Both the position numbers and the translations under genes were made by a program. The notes beneath the pieces are model-generated. The model made no database searches, was not told where the DNA came from, and saw nothing but the letters and a program-made list of their open reading frames with translations. Source: Pseudomonas sp. MUP55 (GTDB lineage Bacteria > Pseudomonadota > Gammaproteobacteria > Pseudomonadales > Pseudomonadaceae). From it: 64,000 nt of DNA. Positions 19,001 to 28,758 of this stretch are shown here, in pieces (the first letter of the stretch is position 1; every line of letters begins with the position of its first letter). Where the stretch lies: NCBI RefSeq assembly GCF_034043515.1, contig NZ_CP138214.1, positions 1,178,001 through 1,242,000 of the forward strand, in the 5' to 3' direction.

Positions 19001-20759
19001 GGTCACCCGGATCGCCTACGATTCACTAGGGCGGGAAGCCGAGCGCCGCTTCGAGCAAGGTGCTGCGCTCTTACAAGTGATGATTAGCACGTATCACCCC
19101 AACAATATGCTGGCGACGCGCTTTCTTCGGGATGCCAATAATCAACTGGTGATCGGCGAAACGTTCTCCTACGACGCTTATCTGCGGTTGACGAACTATC
19201 GCTGCGAGGGTCTTGAACAACCTCAGGATCACCGGGGACGTCGTATCGTCGGGCAGGATTTTGGTTTTGACAGCCTCGATAACATCATCCATGTGGTGAC
19301 CTCCTTTTCCGACGGTACGCAAGATACCTGCGAGCGCTTTTTTACTGGTACCGACCCGACCCAGCTGACCCGTGTGACTCACACCCACCCGGTGCAGGAT
19401 TTCACTCTGACCTATGATGCGGCGGGTAACGTCCAGGCGGGGCCTTCAGGCCACGTGTACCGATTCAATGCATTAGAGCAACTGGTCGAGGTCCGGGCCG
19501 GCGCCTTCACCTACAGCTACCAGTACGATGCCGAGGCTCGTCAGGTACTTGCCTCTCGAGACACGGAGACGCCAGTGATGCTGGCTTATTCCGGCGAGCG
19601 TCTCGACACCTTGGTTGAAGGCGACAAAACGATCCGTTATCACACGGGTGAAGATCAGGTCGTTGCGCGCACTGGCGGTGTGGAGGGGCAGCAACTGCAT
19701 GTCAACGATGCCAGCGGCAGTGTGCGCGGCCTATCGGCGCCGGGGCAGGCACATATACGGCGACACTACACACCTTACGGCGACGCTCACATCGACCTCA
19801 ATGACGGCAAACCCCGAACCCTGGCCGACCTGCAATTCCCGGCGTTCAATGGCCAGCGCCTGGATGCGGCGGTCAACCTCTACTTCTTGGGCAATGGTGA
19901 GCGTGCGTACGATCCTGACCTGATGGTTTTTTTGCAAGCCGACCCGCTGAGCCCTTTTGATGAGGGCGGGCTCAACAGTTACGCCTACTGTGCGGGTAAC
20001 CCGATCAATATGCTGGACCCCAGCGGGTTGTTCCCGACTTGGTTGAGATGGGTGTTGGCGGGCGCGGCGTTAGCGCTGGGTGGAGTGGCGCTGGTGAGTG
20101 CGGTGGTAGGCATCGCGGCTGTTGGTCTGGCGGCGGCTACCACCGCACAATTAGTGAGTGCTGCCGGAACGGCGATGGGTTTTGTTGGCAGCACATTAGG
20201 TGTGACCGCATTGACTATAGATGCAGTGGATAAGGCGAACGGGTGGGACCGGTCCAGTGCCATCCAGGCGCTGGGGTGGGCCTCTTTCGCTTTCTCGATA
20301 GCAGCCATGGGGGTGAGCGTCTACAGCTCCTGGAATGCTGCCAGCTCGGCGTATGGAGCGGCGAAGGCGGGGGCAATGCGCTCGATGGTGATCGATGCCC
20401 GCATGAGTGCGGGCTTGAGAGCTGCGACCAAGGTGATGACCGGCCGGACCTTTAAATTTGGTTCGGCCAAGGCGCCGACCGCCGCCAGTAAAGCCTTCGG
20501 GTCGTTGCGGGCGGGCATCAGAATGATCAACTTAATGCGCTCCTTAACGGCGCGTTACAACGCCTTGGATGCATACTTCGATGAGCCTGATGACGCCTCA
20601 TCGCCCCAAGGGCACGAGGAGCAGCCGCAACCACAGCCGGAACTGGCGAGACTCACCGACATGCAGGACAGCGTCAGCCGTTATTACCAGACGTTCAGGG
20701 ATGACTGTACGCGCATCCGTAGGCCCATCTTGAGTGGGATGTACGCAGGCACGTCGTAA
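16026..20759 (+). CDS. RHS/YD-repeat protein with variable C-terminal domain
   Basis: The 1577-residue protein has many YD repeats, for example SRVLTTLQKP and YDSLGRMTSQIRG-type units, from about residue 150 to 1290. The RHS core signature follows (YDPDLMVFLQADPLSPFDEG, then NSYAYCAGNPINMLDPSG, residues about 1297-1334). RHS and TcC proteins form a shell around a C-terminal polypeptide that is usually cut off just after this core. The remaining 240 residues here (1336-1577) begin FPTWLRWVLAGAALALGG, contain hydrophobic segments at about 1339-1400 and 1412-1435, and match no toxin domain I know. No VgrG, PAAR, or immunity-like gene is nearby. GAGG precedes the ATG at a loose spacing. The 5' part is A+T-rich. 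Confidence 0.9.
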   Translation: MNLYSNAFNFSSYVSGSVDVRTGQYGMRICLATLFSKGPLEASRAITLSFSMFRQDERGGVGPGWGLSNTEFDVSSFKLNLLSGEQYKTDGLPPVGGALLIRDRKLKNLVVKRPDPSTLHVIYQDGIVEILQRTGSTVPYRIVAMLFENGERLTFSYGTAGFLERILSHEQEELLVLTYSGGRLSAADTRIDGARYARIGFAYTNSRLTSVTAPYDRSESPGTAAYTFVYRAAFRNGLVPLMRVRSPMGGDELITYAENGHQYANNRYIPRVVSWVRTPASAQPAMSRTYVYSSGKNFTGYPYTGGFREDEDNLYLVGSAYDYWTEETSRGISSEVLSVTRTTYNKFHLLTEEQVLREGTRATTTFAYNIVPGLFPAQPANLHIPKTVTKRFEWGAGGPPREEIEHITTDDYGNELSRTAASGVRTEYSYYPIDGEPGKCPADPHALFQRYVKQERLIPAGGALAPRLTEYTHTRIPQTGSSYFVLQASSISNGVDSTLQTYYEAPVALAGRLKSMTNTIDGLSLASEFSYSITGDNIVETRRQHGREGQWLESVRTLSLVNRRLLSMTRDGGSALALAFDVSGRLVAETVSPGKLQQAERRYAYHFATQTRRAHLISTDAQGNQSITYFDGLGRRVSEAQLMSDGLERATGAWLYNAQGWIQETVQIDYLTDGPRSLKSTHTYNRWGNASRVTQADGTVVIDEYDPQLNLKIEGVEGGARLRTWFNDHNQPIKVERLDTADNSVEVESRTYDGLGRCLSVLDISNNLTEFTYDPHSRVLTTLQKPADGTPPRLRRNDYAPGTSGEKLSALSVDGKRLGARNYDSLGRMTSQIRGMGQPTTWEYEAGWIEPVVRLSPGGGRQILTYDKELDSPTRIETTGHPVITYRHDPVSGAVIHAETGGLIHKVFNGANGYPEKEIQTANGKSLTTLYGYSPGGRLLYQTAADGQRSQLEYDEFGRFQRMTTATLVIEQGYDTFGRPQTLTTAHGSTRVVTRIAYDSLGREAERRFEQGAALLQVMISTYHPNNMLATRFLRDANNQLVIGETFSYDAYLRLTNYRCEGLEQPQDHRGRRIVGQDFGFDSLDNIIHVVTSFSDGTQDTCERFFTGTDPTQLTRVTHTHPVQDFTLTYDAAGNVQAGPSGHVYRFNALEQLVEVRAGAFTYSYQYDAEARQVLASRDTETPVMLAYSGERLDTLVEGDKTIRYHTGEDQVVARTGGVEGQQLHVNDASGSVRGLSAPGQAHIRRHYTPYGDAHIDLNDGKPRTLADLQFPAFNGQRLDAAVNLYFLGNGERAYDPDLMVFLQADPLSPFDEGGLNSYAYCAGNPINMLDPSGLFPTWLRWVLAGAALALGGVALVSAVVGIAAVGLAAATTAQLVSAAGTAMGFVGSTLGVTALTIDAVDKANGWDRSSAIQALGWASFAFSIAAMGVSVYSSWNAASSAYGAAKAGAMRSMVIDARMSAGLRAATKVMTGRTFKFGSAKAPTAASKAFGSLRAGIRMINLMRSLTARYNALDAYFDEPDDASSPQGHEEQPQPQPELARLTDMQDSVSRYYQTFRDDCTRIRRPILSGMYAGTS

Positions 20760-20785
20760 AGGTAGAGAAGGCGTTGGAAAAGAAA

Positions 20786-20867
20786 TGTGGGAGGGGGCTC
20801 TACATAGCGGTGTGTCAGTTACGAATACACTGGCGAACACCCTGCCATCGGGACAAGCTCCTCCCAC
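20786..20867. repeat. REPIN (partly degenerate)
   Basis: TGTGGGAGGGGGCTC at 20786 pairs with the complementary GACAAGCTCCTCCCAC ending 20867, around a centre with GCGGTGTGTCAG. A few mismatches suggest an older copy. Confidence 0.8.
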
Positions 20868-20913
20868 GCTCCTGCTGAGTCGCTGGAAATAGCATGCCAA
20901 ACACAAAACCAAA

Positions 20914-20996
20914 TGTGGGGGCTTGCCCTCGATAGCAGTCTGTCAGTTACTTATCAGTAGCTGACCCACTGCTATCGGGGCAAGCCCCCTCCCACA
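20914..20996. repeat. REPIN
   Basis: TGTGGGGGCTTGCCC at 20914 pairs with GGGCAAGCCCCCTCCCACA ending 20996. Together with the previous copy it fills the gap between the convergent RHS and rhlB genes, where an RHS immunity gene would otherwise be expected. Confidence 0.85.
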
Positions 20997-21015
20997 TTTT
21001 TGATCGGGTTTGGGC

Positions 21016-22482
21016 TTAGGGACGTTTGCGTTCCACGGCCCGCAACAAGTGCGTGGGCGGCGTCTCGCAACTGATCTTGCGCCCCAGCAACGTCTCGATC
21101 GACGGCAGCTGATACGAATCATCCTCCCCGGCAAAGCTGATCGACACACCCGCAGCCCCGGCGCGGCCGGTACGGCCGATACGGTGTACGTAGTCGTCCG
21201 GCACTTCCGGCAGGGTGAAGTTGATCACGTGGCTGATGCCGTCGATGTGGATACCACGGCCCGCCACGTCGGTGGCCACCAGCACGCGGATCTTGCCTTC
21301 GCGAAAGCCTTCCAGGGTCTTGATGCGTTTGTGCTGCGGCACGTCGCCGGACAGTTGCGCGGCGTTGACGCCGTCACGCACCAGGCGCTCTTCGATGCGG
21401 CGCACTTCGTCCTTGCGGTTGGCAAATACCATTACCCGCTCCCAACCGTTGTCGTTGATCAGGTTATAGAGCAGTTTGTACTTGTCGGCACCGGCGACGG
21501 CATAGATGTGCTGCTCGACGTTTTCGCTGGCGACGTTGAGTGCTTCGATCTCGACGATGGACGGGTCGGTGGTCCACTGCTTGGCGAGGTTCATCACGTC
21601 TTCGGTGAAGGTCGCCGAGAACAGCAGGGTCTGACGCTCGCTTTTCGGCGGGGTCTGGCGAATGATCTGGCGCACTTGCGGGATGAAACCCATGTCGAGC
21701 ATGCGGTCGGCTTCGTCCAGCACCATCACTTCGACCATGTCCAGGTGCACGTCGCCGCGCTGGTTGAAGTCCAGCAGGCGGCCTGGGGTGGCGACCAGGA
21801 TGTCGCAGTGGCGGGCTTCGAGGTGCTTGAGCTGCTTGTCGAAGTCCATGCCGCCGACGAAGGTCATCACGTTGAGACCGGTGTACTTGGTCAGGTCGGC
21901 AGCGTCCTTGGCAATCTGCACCACCAGCTCCCGCGTCGGGGCGATGATCAGTGCACGCGGCTCACCCATGTAGCGCTCTTTGGGCGGCGGTGTCTGCAGC
22001 AGCTGGGTGATGATCGAGATCAGGAACGCGGCGGTCTTGCCGGTGCCGGTCTGGGCGCGGCCGATGGCGTCTTTGCCCGCCAGGGTGAAGCCCAGCACCT
22101 GCGCCTGGATCGGCGTGCAGTAGGGGAAGCCCAGGTCCTGGATGGCATGCATCAATTCTGGAGCCAGTTTGAAGTCGTGGAAGCGGGTCTTGCCTTCCTG
22201 GGGCTCGACGACGAAGTCTTCGAGTTTCCACGGCGTCACGGGCGGCTTGGGCGCGCGTTCGCGACGGGGTTTGGCAACGGGTGCGGCGACAGTCTCCGCG
22301 GGCTTTGCCGGTTCAGGCGGCGTCACCGGATGTGTTTTCGGTGAGGCGGCAGGTGCGGTCCGGTCGGGCCGAATACCGTCATTGCGGTTGCCGGGCTGGG
22401 GAGCGGGAGCACTGTGAACAGGCGCGAGCGGCTCAGCCTCGCTTTTGCCGAACATCTTCTTGAGTGCTTTGAGCACGGTCAT
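21016..22482 (-). CDS. rhlB: DEAD-box ATP-dependent RNA helicase RhlB
   Basis: RhlB unwinds structured RNA and in E. coli feeds RNase E and PNPase in the degradosome. The 488-residue product begins [19 protein letters not shown], has a Pro/Ala/Lys-rich extension of about 80 residues, then the helicase core: Q motif region [14 protein letters not shown], Walker [16 protein letters not shown] box [16 protein letters not shown] in LFSATF, and RIGRTGRAG. The start region and basic N-terminal tail match pseudomonad RhlB. The gene stands alone, convergent with the RHS gene and separated from it by two REPINs. Assignment to RhlB rather than another DEAD-box helicase rests on the N-terminus. Confidence 0.88.
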   Translation of the reverse strand: MTVLKALKKMFGKSEAEPLAPVHSAPAPQPGNRNDGIRPDRTAPAASPKTHPVTPPEPAKPAETVAAPVAKPRRERAPKPPVTPWKLEDFVVEPQEGKTRFHDFKLAPELMHAIQDLGFPYCTPIQAQVLGFTLAGKDAIGRAQTGTGKTAAFLISIITQLLQTPPPKERYMGEPRALIIAPTRELVVQIAKDAADLTKYTGLNVMTFVGGMDFDKQLKHLEARHCDILVATPGRLLDFNQRGDVHLDMVEVMVLDEADRMLDMGFIPQVRQIIRQTPPKSERQTLLFSATFTEDVMNLAKQWTTDPSIVEIEALNVASENVEQHIYAVAGADKYKLLYNLINDNGWERVMVFANRKDEVRRIEERLVRDGVNAAQLSGDVPQHKRIKTLEGFREGKIRVLVATDVAGRGIHIDGISHVINFTLPEVPDDYVHRIGRTGRAGAAGVSISFAGEDDSYQLPSIETLLGRKISCETPPTHLLRAVERKRP

Positions 22483-22577
22483 CTCATTAATTGATTAAGG
22501 AATGTACGCCGGCCAGTGTAATGCAAGAATCGGGCGCGGCGTAGTGCGTCTGTCATACAACTACATAGAGTGGCGGT

Positions 22578-23462
<885 letters not shown>

Positions 23463-23579
23463 TTATCGCGACTGCCTCATGCCGCTTGACCCTATAAAAA
23501 GCCAACACGGGTCGATATCGCCTCATAAGGGTGCGCTGAGGTTGGAGCTTCGACACAACAAGAGCAACTGGAGGTTTGA

Positions 23580-24611
23580 ATGAAGGTATTGAAATCCACC
23601 CTGGCCATCGTGACCGCGGCCGCTGTACTGGGTGTCAGTGGTTTTGCCCAGGCTGGCGCCACCCTGGATGCCGTGCAGAAGAAAGGCTTTGTGCAATGTG
23701 GCGTGAGTGACGGTTTGCCGGGTTTCTCGGTGCCGGATGCCAGCGGCAAGATCCTCGGGATCGACGCTGACGTGTGCCGCGCCGTCGCCGCCGCTGTTTT
23801 CGGTGACGCCACCAAAGTCAAATTCAGCCAGTTGAATGCCAAGGAGCGTTTCACCGCGCTTCAGTCCGGCGAAGTCGACATCCTGTCGCGCAACACCACC
23901 ATGACCAGTTCCCGCGATGCGGGCATGGGCCTGAAATTCCCGGGCTTCATCACTTACTATGACGGCATCGGCTTTCTGGTAAACAACAAGCTGGGCGTGA
24001 AAAGCGCCAAGGAACTGGACGGTGCAACCATCTGCATCCAGGCCGGTACCACCACTGAGCTGAACGTTTCGGACTACTTCCGCGGCAACAACCTCAAGTA
24101 CACCCCGATCACCTTCGACACCTCCGACGAAAGCGCCAAGTCGCTGGAATCCGGTCGTTGCGACGTGCTGACCTCCGACAAATCCCAGCTGTTCGCCCAG
24201 CGCAGCAAGCTGGCCTCGCCGAAGGACTACGTGGTACTGCCGGAAACCATCTCCAAGGAGCCGCTGGGCCCGGTCGTGCGTAACGGCGACGACGAGTGGC
24301 TGGCCATCGTGCGCTGGGTAGGCTACGCCATGCTCAACGCTGAAGAGGCCGGTATCACCTCGAAAAACGTCGAAGCTGAAGCCAAGTCCACCAAGAACCC
24401 GGACGTTGCACGTCTGCTTGGTGCCGACGGCGAATACGGCAAGGATCTCAAGGTCAAGAAAGACTGGGTGGTACAGATCGTCAAGCAGGTGGGTAACTAC
24501 GGCGAAGTGTTCGAGCGCAACCTGGGCAAGAGCACCCCGCTGGAAATCGACCGTGGCCTGAATGCGCTGTGGAACAACGGCGGCATTCAATACGCACCCC
24601 CTGTGCGCTGA
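23580..24611 (+). CDS. aapJ: Amino acid ABC transporter, periplasmic binding protein AapJ
   Basis: AapJ binds amino acids, chiefly glutamate and aspartate types, in the periplasm and delivers them to AapQM. The 343-residue product has a signal peptide (MKVLKSTLAIVTAAAVLG, cleaved near GFAQA) and then LDAVQKKGFVQCGVSDGLPGF, the standard opening of the Aap/Bzt family, with KLGVKSAKELDGATICIQAG further on. GGAGG lies 6 bases before the ATG. It is first in aapJQMP, driven from the sigma-54 promoter at 23370. The family is known to be broad in substrate range; which amino acids are preferred cannot be read from the sequence. Confidence 0.94.
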   Translation: MKVLKSTLAIVTAAAVLGVSGFAQAGATLDAVQKKGFVQCGVSDGLPGFSVPDASGKILGIDADVCRAVAAAVFGDATKVKFSQLNAKERFTALQSGEVDILSRNTTMTSSRDAGMGLKFPGFITYYDGIGFLVNNKLGVKSAKELDGATICIQAGTTTELNVSDYFRGNNLKYTPITFDTSDESAKSLESGRCDVLTSDKSQLFAQRSKLASPKDYVVLPETISKEPLGPVVRNGDDEWLAIVRWVGYAMLNAEEAGITSKNVEAEAKSTKNPDVARLLGADGEYGKDLKVKKDWVVQIVKQVGNYGEVFERNLGKSTPLEIDRGLNALWNNGGIQYAPPVR

Positions 24612-24683
24612 TCGCTGATGGTTCTGTCACCCGGTGGGCCAACCGCCGGGTGATGTTCTGTTCCATTTTTTGCGGGGCACTTC

Positions 24684-25865
24684 ATGCAAACTCAAATCGG
24701 CGCACCAAAGCAGAAGCTCAGCTTCAGCGATCCCAAAGTGCGTGCGTGGCTCTTCCAGATCATCACCATAGTGGCGGTGGTCTCGCTGGGCTGGTACCTC
24801 TTCAACAATACTCAGACCAACCTGCAACACCGGGGCATCACCTCGGGTTTCGACTTTCTTGAGCGCAGTGCCGGCTTCGGCATCGCGCAGCATTTGATCG
24901 ATTACACCGAATCGGACAGCTATGCCCGCGTCTTTGTGATCGGCCTGCTCAACACCTTGCTGGTGACCGTGATCGGTGTGGTGCTGGCGACCCTGCTCGG
25001 CTTCATCATCGGCGTGGCACGCCTGTCGCCCAACTGGATGATCAACAAGCTTGCGACGGTGTACGTGGAGGTGTTCCGCAACATTCCGCCGCTGCTGCAG
25101 ATCCTGTTCTGGTACTTCGCGGTGTTCCTGACCATGCCGGGGCCGCGCAACAGCCATAACTTCGGTGACACCTTTTTCGTCAGCAGCCGGGGCCTGAACA
25201 TGCCGGCCGCGCTGGCCGCCGACGGGTTCTGGCCGTTCGTGGGCAGCGTCGTGGTGGCGATTGTCGCCATCGTGCTGATGACCCGCTGGGCCAATAAGCG
25301 CTTTGAAGCCACTGGCGTGCCGTTCCACAAGTTCTGGGCGGGCCTGGCGCTGCTCATCGTGATCCCGGCGCTGTGCGCGCTGATCTTCGGTGCGCCGCTG
25401 CACTGGGAAATGCCGAAGCTTTCAGGCTTCAACTTTGTCGGTGGCTGGGTGCTGATCCCGGAGCTGCTGGCGCTGACCCTGGCACTTACCGTCTACACCG
25501 CAGCGTTTATCGCCGAGATCGTGCGTTCGGGCATCAAGTCCGTCAGCCACGGCCAGACCGAAGCCGCACGTTCCCTGGGCCTGCGCCCCGGGCCGACGTT
25601 GCGCAAGGTCATCATCCCGCAAGCGTTGCGGGTGATCATTCCGCCGCTGACCAGCCAATACCTGAACCTGGCGAAGAACTCGTCGCTGGCCGCCGGTATC
25701 GGTTACCCGGAAATGGTTTCGCTGTTTGCCGGCACGGTGCTCAACCAGACCGGCCAGGCCATCGAAGTCATTGCCATCACCATGAGCGTGTACCTGGCGA
25801 TCAGCATCAGCATTTCGCTGCTGATGAACTGGTACAACAAGCGCATTGCGCTGATCGAGCGGTGA
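24684..25865 (+). CDS. aapQ: Amino acid ABC transporter permease AapQ
   Basis: AapQ is one of the two inner-membrane permease subunits. The 393-residue protein has an N-terminal helix (LFQIITIVAVVSLGWYLFNN), an inserted periplasmic region, and the C-terminal permease fold. The ABC-contact EAA loop is GQTEAARSLGLRPGPTLRKV, near residue 295. ERSAGFGIAQHLIDYTESDS is characteristic of the AapQ/BztB branch. It follows aapJ by 72 bases and precedes aapM by 10, and is co-transcribed with them. Length agrees with the family. Confidence 0.94.
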   Translation: MQTQIGAPKQKLSFSDPKVRAWLFQIITIVAVVSLGWYLFNNTQTNLQHRGITSGFDFLERSAGFGIAQHLIDYTESDSYARVFVIGLLNTLLVTVIGVVLATLLGFIIGVARLSPNWMINKLATVYVEVFRNIPPLLQILFWYFAVFLTMPGPRNSHNFGDTFFVSSRGLNMPAALAADGFWPFVGSVVVAIVAIVLMTRWANKRFEATGVPFHKFWAGLALLIVIPALCALIFGAPLHWEMPKLSGFNFVGGWVLIPELLALTLALTVYTAAFIAEIVRSGIKSVSHGQTEAARSLGLRPGPTLRKVIIPQALRVIIPPLTSQYLNLAKNSSLAAGIGYPEMVSLFAGTVLNQTGQAIEVIAITMSVYLAISISISLLMNWYNKRIALIER

Positions 25866-25875
25866 GGAAACCTGC

Positions 25876-26973
25876 ATGAGTTCGCATACGTTCAAACCTG
25901 ATATGCCGCCACCGAGCAAAGTCTTCGGGCCGATGGCATGGATGCGCGCCAACCTGTTTTCCAGCTGGCTCAATACCCTGCTGACATTGCTGGCGTTCTA
26001 CCTGATCTACCTGGTCGTGCCGCCCATCCTGCACTGGGCCATCCTCGACGCCAACTGGGTCGGCACCACCCGCGCCGACTGCACCAAGGAAGGCGCCTGC
26101 TGGGTGTTCATCCAGCAGCGCTTCGGCCAGTTCATGTACGGCTACTACCCCGGCGACCTGCGCTGGCGCGTGGACCTGACCGTGTGGCTGGCCATCGTCG
26201 GCGTGGCGCCGTTGTTCATCTCGCGCTTCCCGCGCAAGGCGATCTATGGCCTGAGCTTTCTGGTGCTGTACCCGATCATCGCGTTTTTCCTGCTGCACGG
26301 CGGGATCTTCGGCCTGGCCAACGTGGCCACCAGTCAATGGGGCGGCCTGATGCTGACCCTGGTGATCGCCACCGTCGGCATCGCCGGCGCCTTGCCCCTG
26401 GGCATCGTGCTGGCGTTGGGGCGGCGTTCGAACATGCCGGCGATTCGGGTGGTCTGCGTGACCTTCATCGAATTCTGGCGCGGCGTGCCGTTGATCACGG
26501 TGCTGTTCATGTCCTCGGTGATGCTGCCGTTGTTCCTGCCCGAAGGCATGAACTTCGACAAGCTGCTGCGGGCGCTGATCGGCGTGATCCTGTTCCAGTC
26601 GGCCTATGTGGCCGAAGTGGTGCGCGGTGGGTTGCAGGCCATTCCCAAAGGCCAGTACGAAGCAGCGGCCGCGATGGGCCTGGGTTACTGGCGCAGCATG
26701 GGCCTGGTGATTCTGCCGCAAGCCTTGAAGATGGTGATCCCCGGGATCGTCAACACCTTCATCGCCCTGTTCAAGGACACCAGCCTTGTGATCATCATCG
26801 GCCTGTTCGACCTGCTCAACAGCGTCAAGCAAGCCGCCGCCGACCCCAAATGGCTGGGCATGGCCACCGAAGGCTACGTGTTCGCCGCCCTGGTGTTCTG
26901 GATTTTCTGTTTTGGTATGTCGCGCTATTCCATGCATCTGGAACGCAAGCTCGACACAGGCCACAAGCGTTAG
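25876..26973 (+). CDS. aapM: Amino acid ABC transporter permease AapM
   Basis: AapM is the second permease subunit and pairs with AapQ. The 365-residue protein starts [20 protein letters not shown], has membrane helices from about residue 30, the segment [20 protein letters not shown] typical of AapM/BztC, and the EAA loop [28 protein letters not shown] precedes the ATG. It lies 10 bases after aapQ and 11 before aapP. Nothing unusual is seen. Confidence 0.94.
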   Translation: MSSHTFKPDMPPPSKVFGPMAWMRANLFSSWLNTLLTLLAFYLIYLVVPPILHWAILDANWVGTTRADCTKEGACWVFIQQRFGQFMYGYYPGDLRWRVDLTVWLAIVGVAPLFISRFPRKAIYGLSFLVLYPIIAFFLLHGGIFGLANVATSQWGGLMLTLVIATVGIAGALPLGIVLALGRRSNMPAIRVVCVTFIEFWRGVPLITVLFMSSVMLPLFLPEGMNFDKLLRALIGVILFQSAYVAEVVRGGLQAIPKGQYEAAAAMGLGYWRSMGLVILPQALKMVIPGIVNTFIALFKDTSLVIIIGLFDLLNSVKQAAADPKWLGMATEGYVFAALVFWIFCFGMSRYSMHLERKLDTGHKR

Positions 26974-26984
26974 GAGTTCTTTTT

Positions 26985-27749
26985 ATGAGCGAAGCAATCA
27001 AACAGCCTGTGAGCCCTGAAGGCATTATCCAGATGCAGGGCGTCAACAAGTGGTACGGCCAGTTCCACGTGTTGAAAGACATCAACCTCAACGTCAAGCA
27101 GGGCGAGCGCATTGTGTTGTGCGGCCCTTCGGGTTCGGGCAAGTCCACCACCATCCGCTGCCTCAACCGTCTGGAAGAGCACCAGCAGGGCCGCATCGTG
27201 GTCGATGGCGTGGAGTTGACCAACGATCTCAAGCAGATCGAGGCGATCCGCCGTGAAGTCGGCATGGTGTTCCAGCACTTCAACCTGTTCCCGCACCTGA
27301 CCATCCTGCAGAACTGCACGCTGGCACCGATGTGGGTACGCAAGATGCCCAAGCGCAAGGCCGAAGAAATTGCCATGCATTACCTTGAGCGCGTGCGTAT
27401 TCCGGAGCAGGCCCACAAGTTTCCGGGGCAACTGTCCGGTGGCCAGCAACAGCGCGTGGCCATTGCCCGTGCGCTGTGCATGAAGCCCAAAATCATGCTG
27501 TTCGACGAGCCGACTTCGGCCCTCGACCCGGAAATGGTGAAAGAGGTTCTCGACACCATGATCGGCCTGGCCGAAGACGGCATGACCATGTTGTGCGTGA
27601 CCCACGAAATGGGCTTTGCCCGCACCGTGGCCAACCGCGTGATCTTCATGGACAAGGGCGAAATCGTGGAGCAGGCGGCGCCGAATGACTTCTTCGACAA
27701 CCCGCAGAATGAGCGGACCAAGTTGTTCCTGAGCCAGATCCTGCATTGA
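26985..27749 (+). CDS. aapP: Amino acid ABC transporter ATP-binding protein AapP
   Basis: AapP is the ATPase that powers uptake. The 254-residue protein has Walker [10 protein letters not shown], the Q-loop ([12 protein letters not shown]), the signature LSGGQQQR and Walker [16 protein letters not shown] with a following H-loop (VTHEMGFA). I start it at ATG 26985, with TAGGAG 9 bases upstream; an open frame continues far upstream through aapM but is not coding. The gene ends the operon: a 15-base-pair hairpin terminator follows 11 bases later. Confidence 0.97.
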   Translation: MSEAIKQPVSPEGIIQMQGVNKWYGQFHVLKDINLNVKQGERIVLCGPSGSGKSTTIRCLNRLEEHQQGRIVVDGVELTNDLKQIEAIRREVGMVFQHFNLFPHLTILQNCTLAPMWVRKMPKRKAEEIAMHYLERVRIPEQAHKFPGQLSGGQQQRVAIARALCMKPKIMLFDEPTSALDPEMVKEVLDTMIGLAEDGMTMLCVTHEMGFARTVANRVIFMDKGEIVEQAAPNDFFDNPQNERTKLFLSQILH

Positions 27750-27759
27750 TCGATGTTTG

Positions 27760-27795
27760 AACAATAAACCCGGCCTTGGTGCCGGGTTTATTGTT
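27760..27795. terminator. Bidirectional intrinsic terminator between aapP and mqsA
   Basis: AACAATAAACCCGGC (27760-27774) and its exact complement (27781-27795) form a 15-bp stem around CTTGGT. A T-rich arm lies on both strands, so it can end both aapP and the convergent mqsRA operon. Confidence 0.9.
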
Positions 27796-27802
27796 TGCAG
27801 GA

Positions 27803-28291
27803 TCAGAAGGCTTTGAGGGCTTCCTGCGTTTCGTTGTTGATGGTGTGGGTGAAGGCGTTACGCAGGTCTGCGCCCTCGGCCAGCGCCCTGGCGTCGTCGA
27901 GCAAGTGCGGGTGATGGTCCAGCAGGCGCATCAGCACCATCAGCGGTTTGGGCGGCGTTATTTCGCCGCGTTCGTAGCGGGAAAATGCGTTGTGCCCGCC
28001 GCCGGACAGCCATTGCACGGTTTCTTTCTGCGTGAGCTGCAGCTTGCGGCGAATACGCTTGAGTTCGGCGCCCATCATCTGCCGGGCGGCGTGGAGCAGT
28101 TCATCACCTGCCTTGGCATGGCGTTCGCTGCTGTCGGGATCGTACATGCCGTCCTCGCACACCTGGCATTCCCAGCCTGAAAGGTCATCAATGCGCCGCT
28201 CCATCCCTTTTATGCGCAGGGTTTCGCTGCGACCTTCAAAGCGTGTCATGGCGTCGGGGGCACCACAGATACAGCATTGTTGGGTTTTCAT
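27803..28291 (-). CDS. mqsA: MqsA-type antitoxin / autorepressor
   Basis: MqsA neutralises MqsR and represses the operon. The 162-residue protein has an N-terminal zinc domain (Cys6/Cys9 and Cys42/Cys45 as CxxC pairs) and a C-terminal HTH-XRE domain (LQLTQKETVQWLSGGGHNAF, then SRYERGE). The GGGxNAFSRYE segment is the DNA-recognition helix of E. coli MqsA, including its Asn and Arg contacts. It is longer than E. coli MqsA (131 residues) at the C-terminus. Its start overlaps the mqsR stop by 4 bases; toxin first and antitoxin second is the normal mqsRA order. A palindromic operator lies upstream of mqsR. Confidence 0.93.
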   Translation of the reverse strand: MKTQQCCICGAPDAMTRFEGRSETLRIKGMERRIDDLSGWECQVCEDGMYDPDSSERHAKAGDELLHAARQMMGAELKRIRRKLQLTQKETVQWLSGGGHNAFSRYERGEITPPKPLMVLMRLLDHHPHLLDDARALAEGADLRNAFTHTINNETQEALKAF

Positions 28292-28599
28292 GGGTTCATC
28301 CCTTTGAAGGAGATCACCGGAGGATTACTGCCGGAGCAGTAAGTCACCTTGATGTAAATCTCCAGACCATGTGAGTGGATGTGGTAGACGTCTTGCCAGA
28401 CCCGATGATCGGCGTAGGTGGTCATCGACTTGTACAACATCCGGTTTTTGAGTTCGTAAACGATCGCCTGCATCTCGCTGATATCGAGGTCGAGAGCCTT
28501 TCCCGTTTCCTTGGCCGCACGGGTGAATGCTCGTGCTCCCAGCCGCCTGACATCCGCCTTGATCACCGCCAGATCGTAATGAGGTGTGTACTTTTCCAT
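28288..28599 (-). CDS. mqsR: MqsR-type mRNA interferase toxin
   Basis: MqsR is a RelE-fold ribonuclease that cuts mRNA, in E. coli mainly at GCU, and slows growth. The 103-residue product starts MEKYTPHYDLAVIKADVRRL and carries DLDISEMQAIVYELKNRML, YKSMTTYADHRVWQDVYH and YIKVTY, which correspond to the E. coli protein (98 residues) along its length. No frameshift or truncation is seen, so the toxin looks intact. It overlaps mqsA and is transcribed from the promoter containing the palindrome at 28618-28638. Confidence 0.93.
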   Translation of the reverse strand: MEKYTPHYDLAVIKADVRRLGARAFTRAAKETGKALDLDISEMQAIVYELKNRMLYKSMTTYADHRVWQDVYHIHSHGLEIYIKVTYCSGSNPPVISFKGMNP

Positions 28600-28617
28600 A
28601 AGACACCTGAGTCCAAT

Positions 28618-28638
28618 AATTACCCTTTAAGGGTAATT
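28618..28638 (-). promoter_or_regulatory. Palindromic operator of mqsRA
   Basis: AATTACCC (28618-28625) and its complement GGGTAATT (28631-28638) are separated by TTTAA, 19 bases upstream of the mqsR ATG. The position and symmetry fit an MqsA dimer site, although the core differs from the E. coli AACCT/AGGTT arms. Confidence 0.7.
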
Positions 28639-28758
28639 TTACCAATCGAAAATACTGCTCGTTTTCCTGCTTAGGAACCCTAGTGCGTTGCCTTTGTAGG
28701 CCGCTCCGAATAGGCTGTAGGAAAATTCATCCTATGATTGGACGAAAGCCTAAAATCC

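Noticed and set aside
20786..20996. CRISPR-like repeats after the RHS gene
   Set aside because: They are two inverted REP pairs with different centres, not direct repeats with regular spacers.
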